A stretch of 15,385 nucleotides of DNA from Myxococcales bacterium (GTDB lineage Bacteria > Myxococcota > Polyangia > Fen-1088), in NCBI GenBank assembly GCA_003155465.1, contig PMCR01000430.1:1-15385 (forward strand). The letters run 5' to 3'. Of this stretch, positions 14,576 through 15,385 are shown one piece after another. Under the pieces are notes generated by a model, which worked only from the letters and a program-made list of their open reading frames with translations, was not told the DNA's origin and did not search any database. A program made the position numbers and the translations under genes. Position 1 is the stretch's first letter. Every line of letters begins with the position of its first letter.

Positions 14576-15319
14576 ATGGGCCTGTTCGATCTCTTCTCGA
14601 AGGAGAAGCGCGAAGAACGCGCGCTGGCGAACCTCATCCGGCGCGCGACGCACAAGTACTTGCAGTCGCCCGAGCGCTACAAGGCCATGGAAGGGTTGGC
14701 CAATGAAGGCTCCGATGCAGCCCTCTACGGCCTGCTGTGCCGGTTCGGCATGGCGTACGACAAGTCCATCGAGGACGAGCAGGAGAAGGAGTGGGTCTTC
14801 GACACCGTTGCGGCCAAGGGCCGCGCGGCGCTGCCAGCGGTCAAACGCTACCTGCGTTCCTCGGATTCAGTGTCGTGGCCGCTGCGCCTTTTGCCCAAGG
14901 TGGCGAGCAAGGAAGAGGAATTCACCATCGTTGAGGAGGTCTTGGCCGAGCACGAGCCGGGCTACGAACGCGACCCAACCAAGAAAATTCAGCTGCTGCG
15001 CCATCTCAGCCAGCAAAAAGACCCAAGGGCGCCGTCGCTGGTGGCGCCCTATCTGGCTGACATGGACGAGGGCGTCCGCTTCGCCGCGGTGGAAAGTCTG
15101 TTGCGCCTGAAGAACGAGGATGTGGCGCGCGAGGCGCTCTTGCAGGTTTTCGTCTCCGACACCGAGGAGAGCTTGCGACTGCGCATTCGCATCGCCGAGG
15201 GGTTCGCCGAACTCGGCTGGCTGGTGCATGGGCACCGGGGTGGCGTGGAAAAGAAACTGCCCGAGGGTTTCCAGCTCGACCGCGAGGGCCATGTTCTTGA
15301 CCGGAAGCGGTCCGAGTAA
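14576..15319 (+). CDS. HEAT-repeat-like protein translationally coupled to carB
   Basis: 247 residues starting MGLFDLFSKEKREE. An in-frame upstream extension to 14423 is rejected because it is Arg/Pro-rich and crosses the putative promoter region. The protein is charged and all-helical in appearance. Paired amphipathic segments at about 36-60, 74-96, 103-125, 137-161 and 165-193 (for example DEGVRFAAVESLLRL) match HEAT-like or armadillo-like repeats, which act as protein-binding scaffolds. There is no signal peptide or transmembrane helix, so it is cytoplasmic. Its TAA overlaps the carB ATG by one base (TAATG), so the two are very likely co-translated and the protein may assist or regulate carbamoyl-phosphate synthase. 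No catalytic motif is seen. The repeat call is moderately sure; the functional link is inference from the overlap. Confidence 0.85.
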   Translation: MGLFDLFSKEKREERALANLIRRATHKYLQSPERYKAMEGLANEGSDAALYGLLCRFGMAYDKSIEDEQEKEWVFDTVAAKGRAALPAVKRYLRSSDSVSWPLRLLPKVASKEEEFTIVEEVLAEHEPGYERDPTKKIQLLRHLSQQKDPRAPSLVAPYLADMDEGVRFAAVESLLRLKNEDVAREALLQVFVSDTEESLRLRIRIAEGFAELGWLVHGHRGGVEKKLPEGFQLDREGHVLDRKRSE

Positions 15320-15385
15320 TGCCTCGAAGAACAGATCTCAAGTCCGTCCTCATCATCGGTTCCGGCCCCATCGTCATCGGCCAGG
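15319..15385 (+). CDS. carB: Carbamoyl-phosphate synthase large subunit, N-terminal fragment cut by window edge
   Basis: Only 22 codons are inside the window. They read MPRRTDLKSVLIIGSGPIVI followed by GQ, matching the strongly conserved CarB N-terminus (MPKRTDIKSILI-GAGPIVIGQ) with the first glycine-rich loop of the N-terminal domain. CarB makes carbamoyl phosphate from bicarbonate, ATP and ammonia delivered by CarA, feeding pyrimidine and arginine synthesis in the cytoplasm. The ATG overlaps the stop of the HEAT-like gene (TAATG). carA is not visible in the window. Confidence 0.92.
   Translation, partial: MPRRTDLKSVLIIGSGPIVIGQ

Noticed and set aside
12497..14653. A 718-codon minus-strand frame overlapping the GT-C-like gene
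   Set aside because: Its product lacks transmembrane helices and is Arg/Pro/Gly-rich, whereas the alternative frame on the same strand gives orderly hydrophobic helices and a DLPFH loop. Only one can be real.

Overview
The window looks like chromosomal DNA of a GC-rich Gram-negative bacterium. The best guess is a Myxococcota (Polyangia/Myxococcia-like) relative. That guess rests on high GC and GC-ending codons, an outer-membrane lipoprotein with a long Asp-rich linker followed by a Big_2 stalk, Gly/Pro/Phe-rich PadR regulators, and free-standing HEAT-repeat and TPR proteins. It is inference; there is no rRNA or other decisive phylogenetic marker here.

Layout. Bases 1-4434 are one minus-strand operon read from right to left: a PadR-family regulator, a LolD/MacB-type ABC ATPase, a four-helix FtsX-type permease with an oversized periplasmic region, and a second FtsX-type permease that runs off the left edge. 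The junctions are tight (12 nt gap, 1-nt TGATG overlap, 2-nt gap). A good sigma70-like promoter with palindromes sits just upstream of padR. Bases 4435-4742 are a 308-bp divergent intergenic region holding that promoter and a structured leader for rpe (ribulose-phosphate 3-epimerase, + strand, 4743-5408). Convergent to rpe is a minus-strand single-pass membrane protein with two C-terminal TPR-like units (5463-6602). Upstream of it on the same strand is a 1375-residue lipoprotein (6800-10927) made of an Asp-rich linker and thirteen Big_2 Ig-like domains; four consecutive domains carry Gly-rich insertions. Next come an FAD-linked oxidase of the GlcD/D-2-hydroxyacid dehydrogenase type (11127-12536) and a polytopic GT-C-like membrane protein (12664-about 14376), both minus strand. 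From about 14576 the + strand carries a 247-residue HEAT-like protein whose stop codon overlaps the start of carB (carbamoyl-phosphate synthase large subunit), cut by the right edge.

How the genes relate. Only two clear functional units are visible: the PadR-controlled ABC export or lipoprotein-transfer operon, and the HEAT protein-carB pair in pyrimidine/arginine biosynthesis. The giant lipoprotein and the TPR protein are both envelope proteins and neighbours, but a 197-bp gap separates them and linkage is unproven. I saw no mobile elements, tRNA, rRNA, CRISPR array or defence genes. The most unusual objects are the Gly-loop block of the Big_2 lipoprotein, the large inserts in the first permease, and the palindrome-rich padR/rpe intergenic region.
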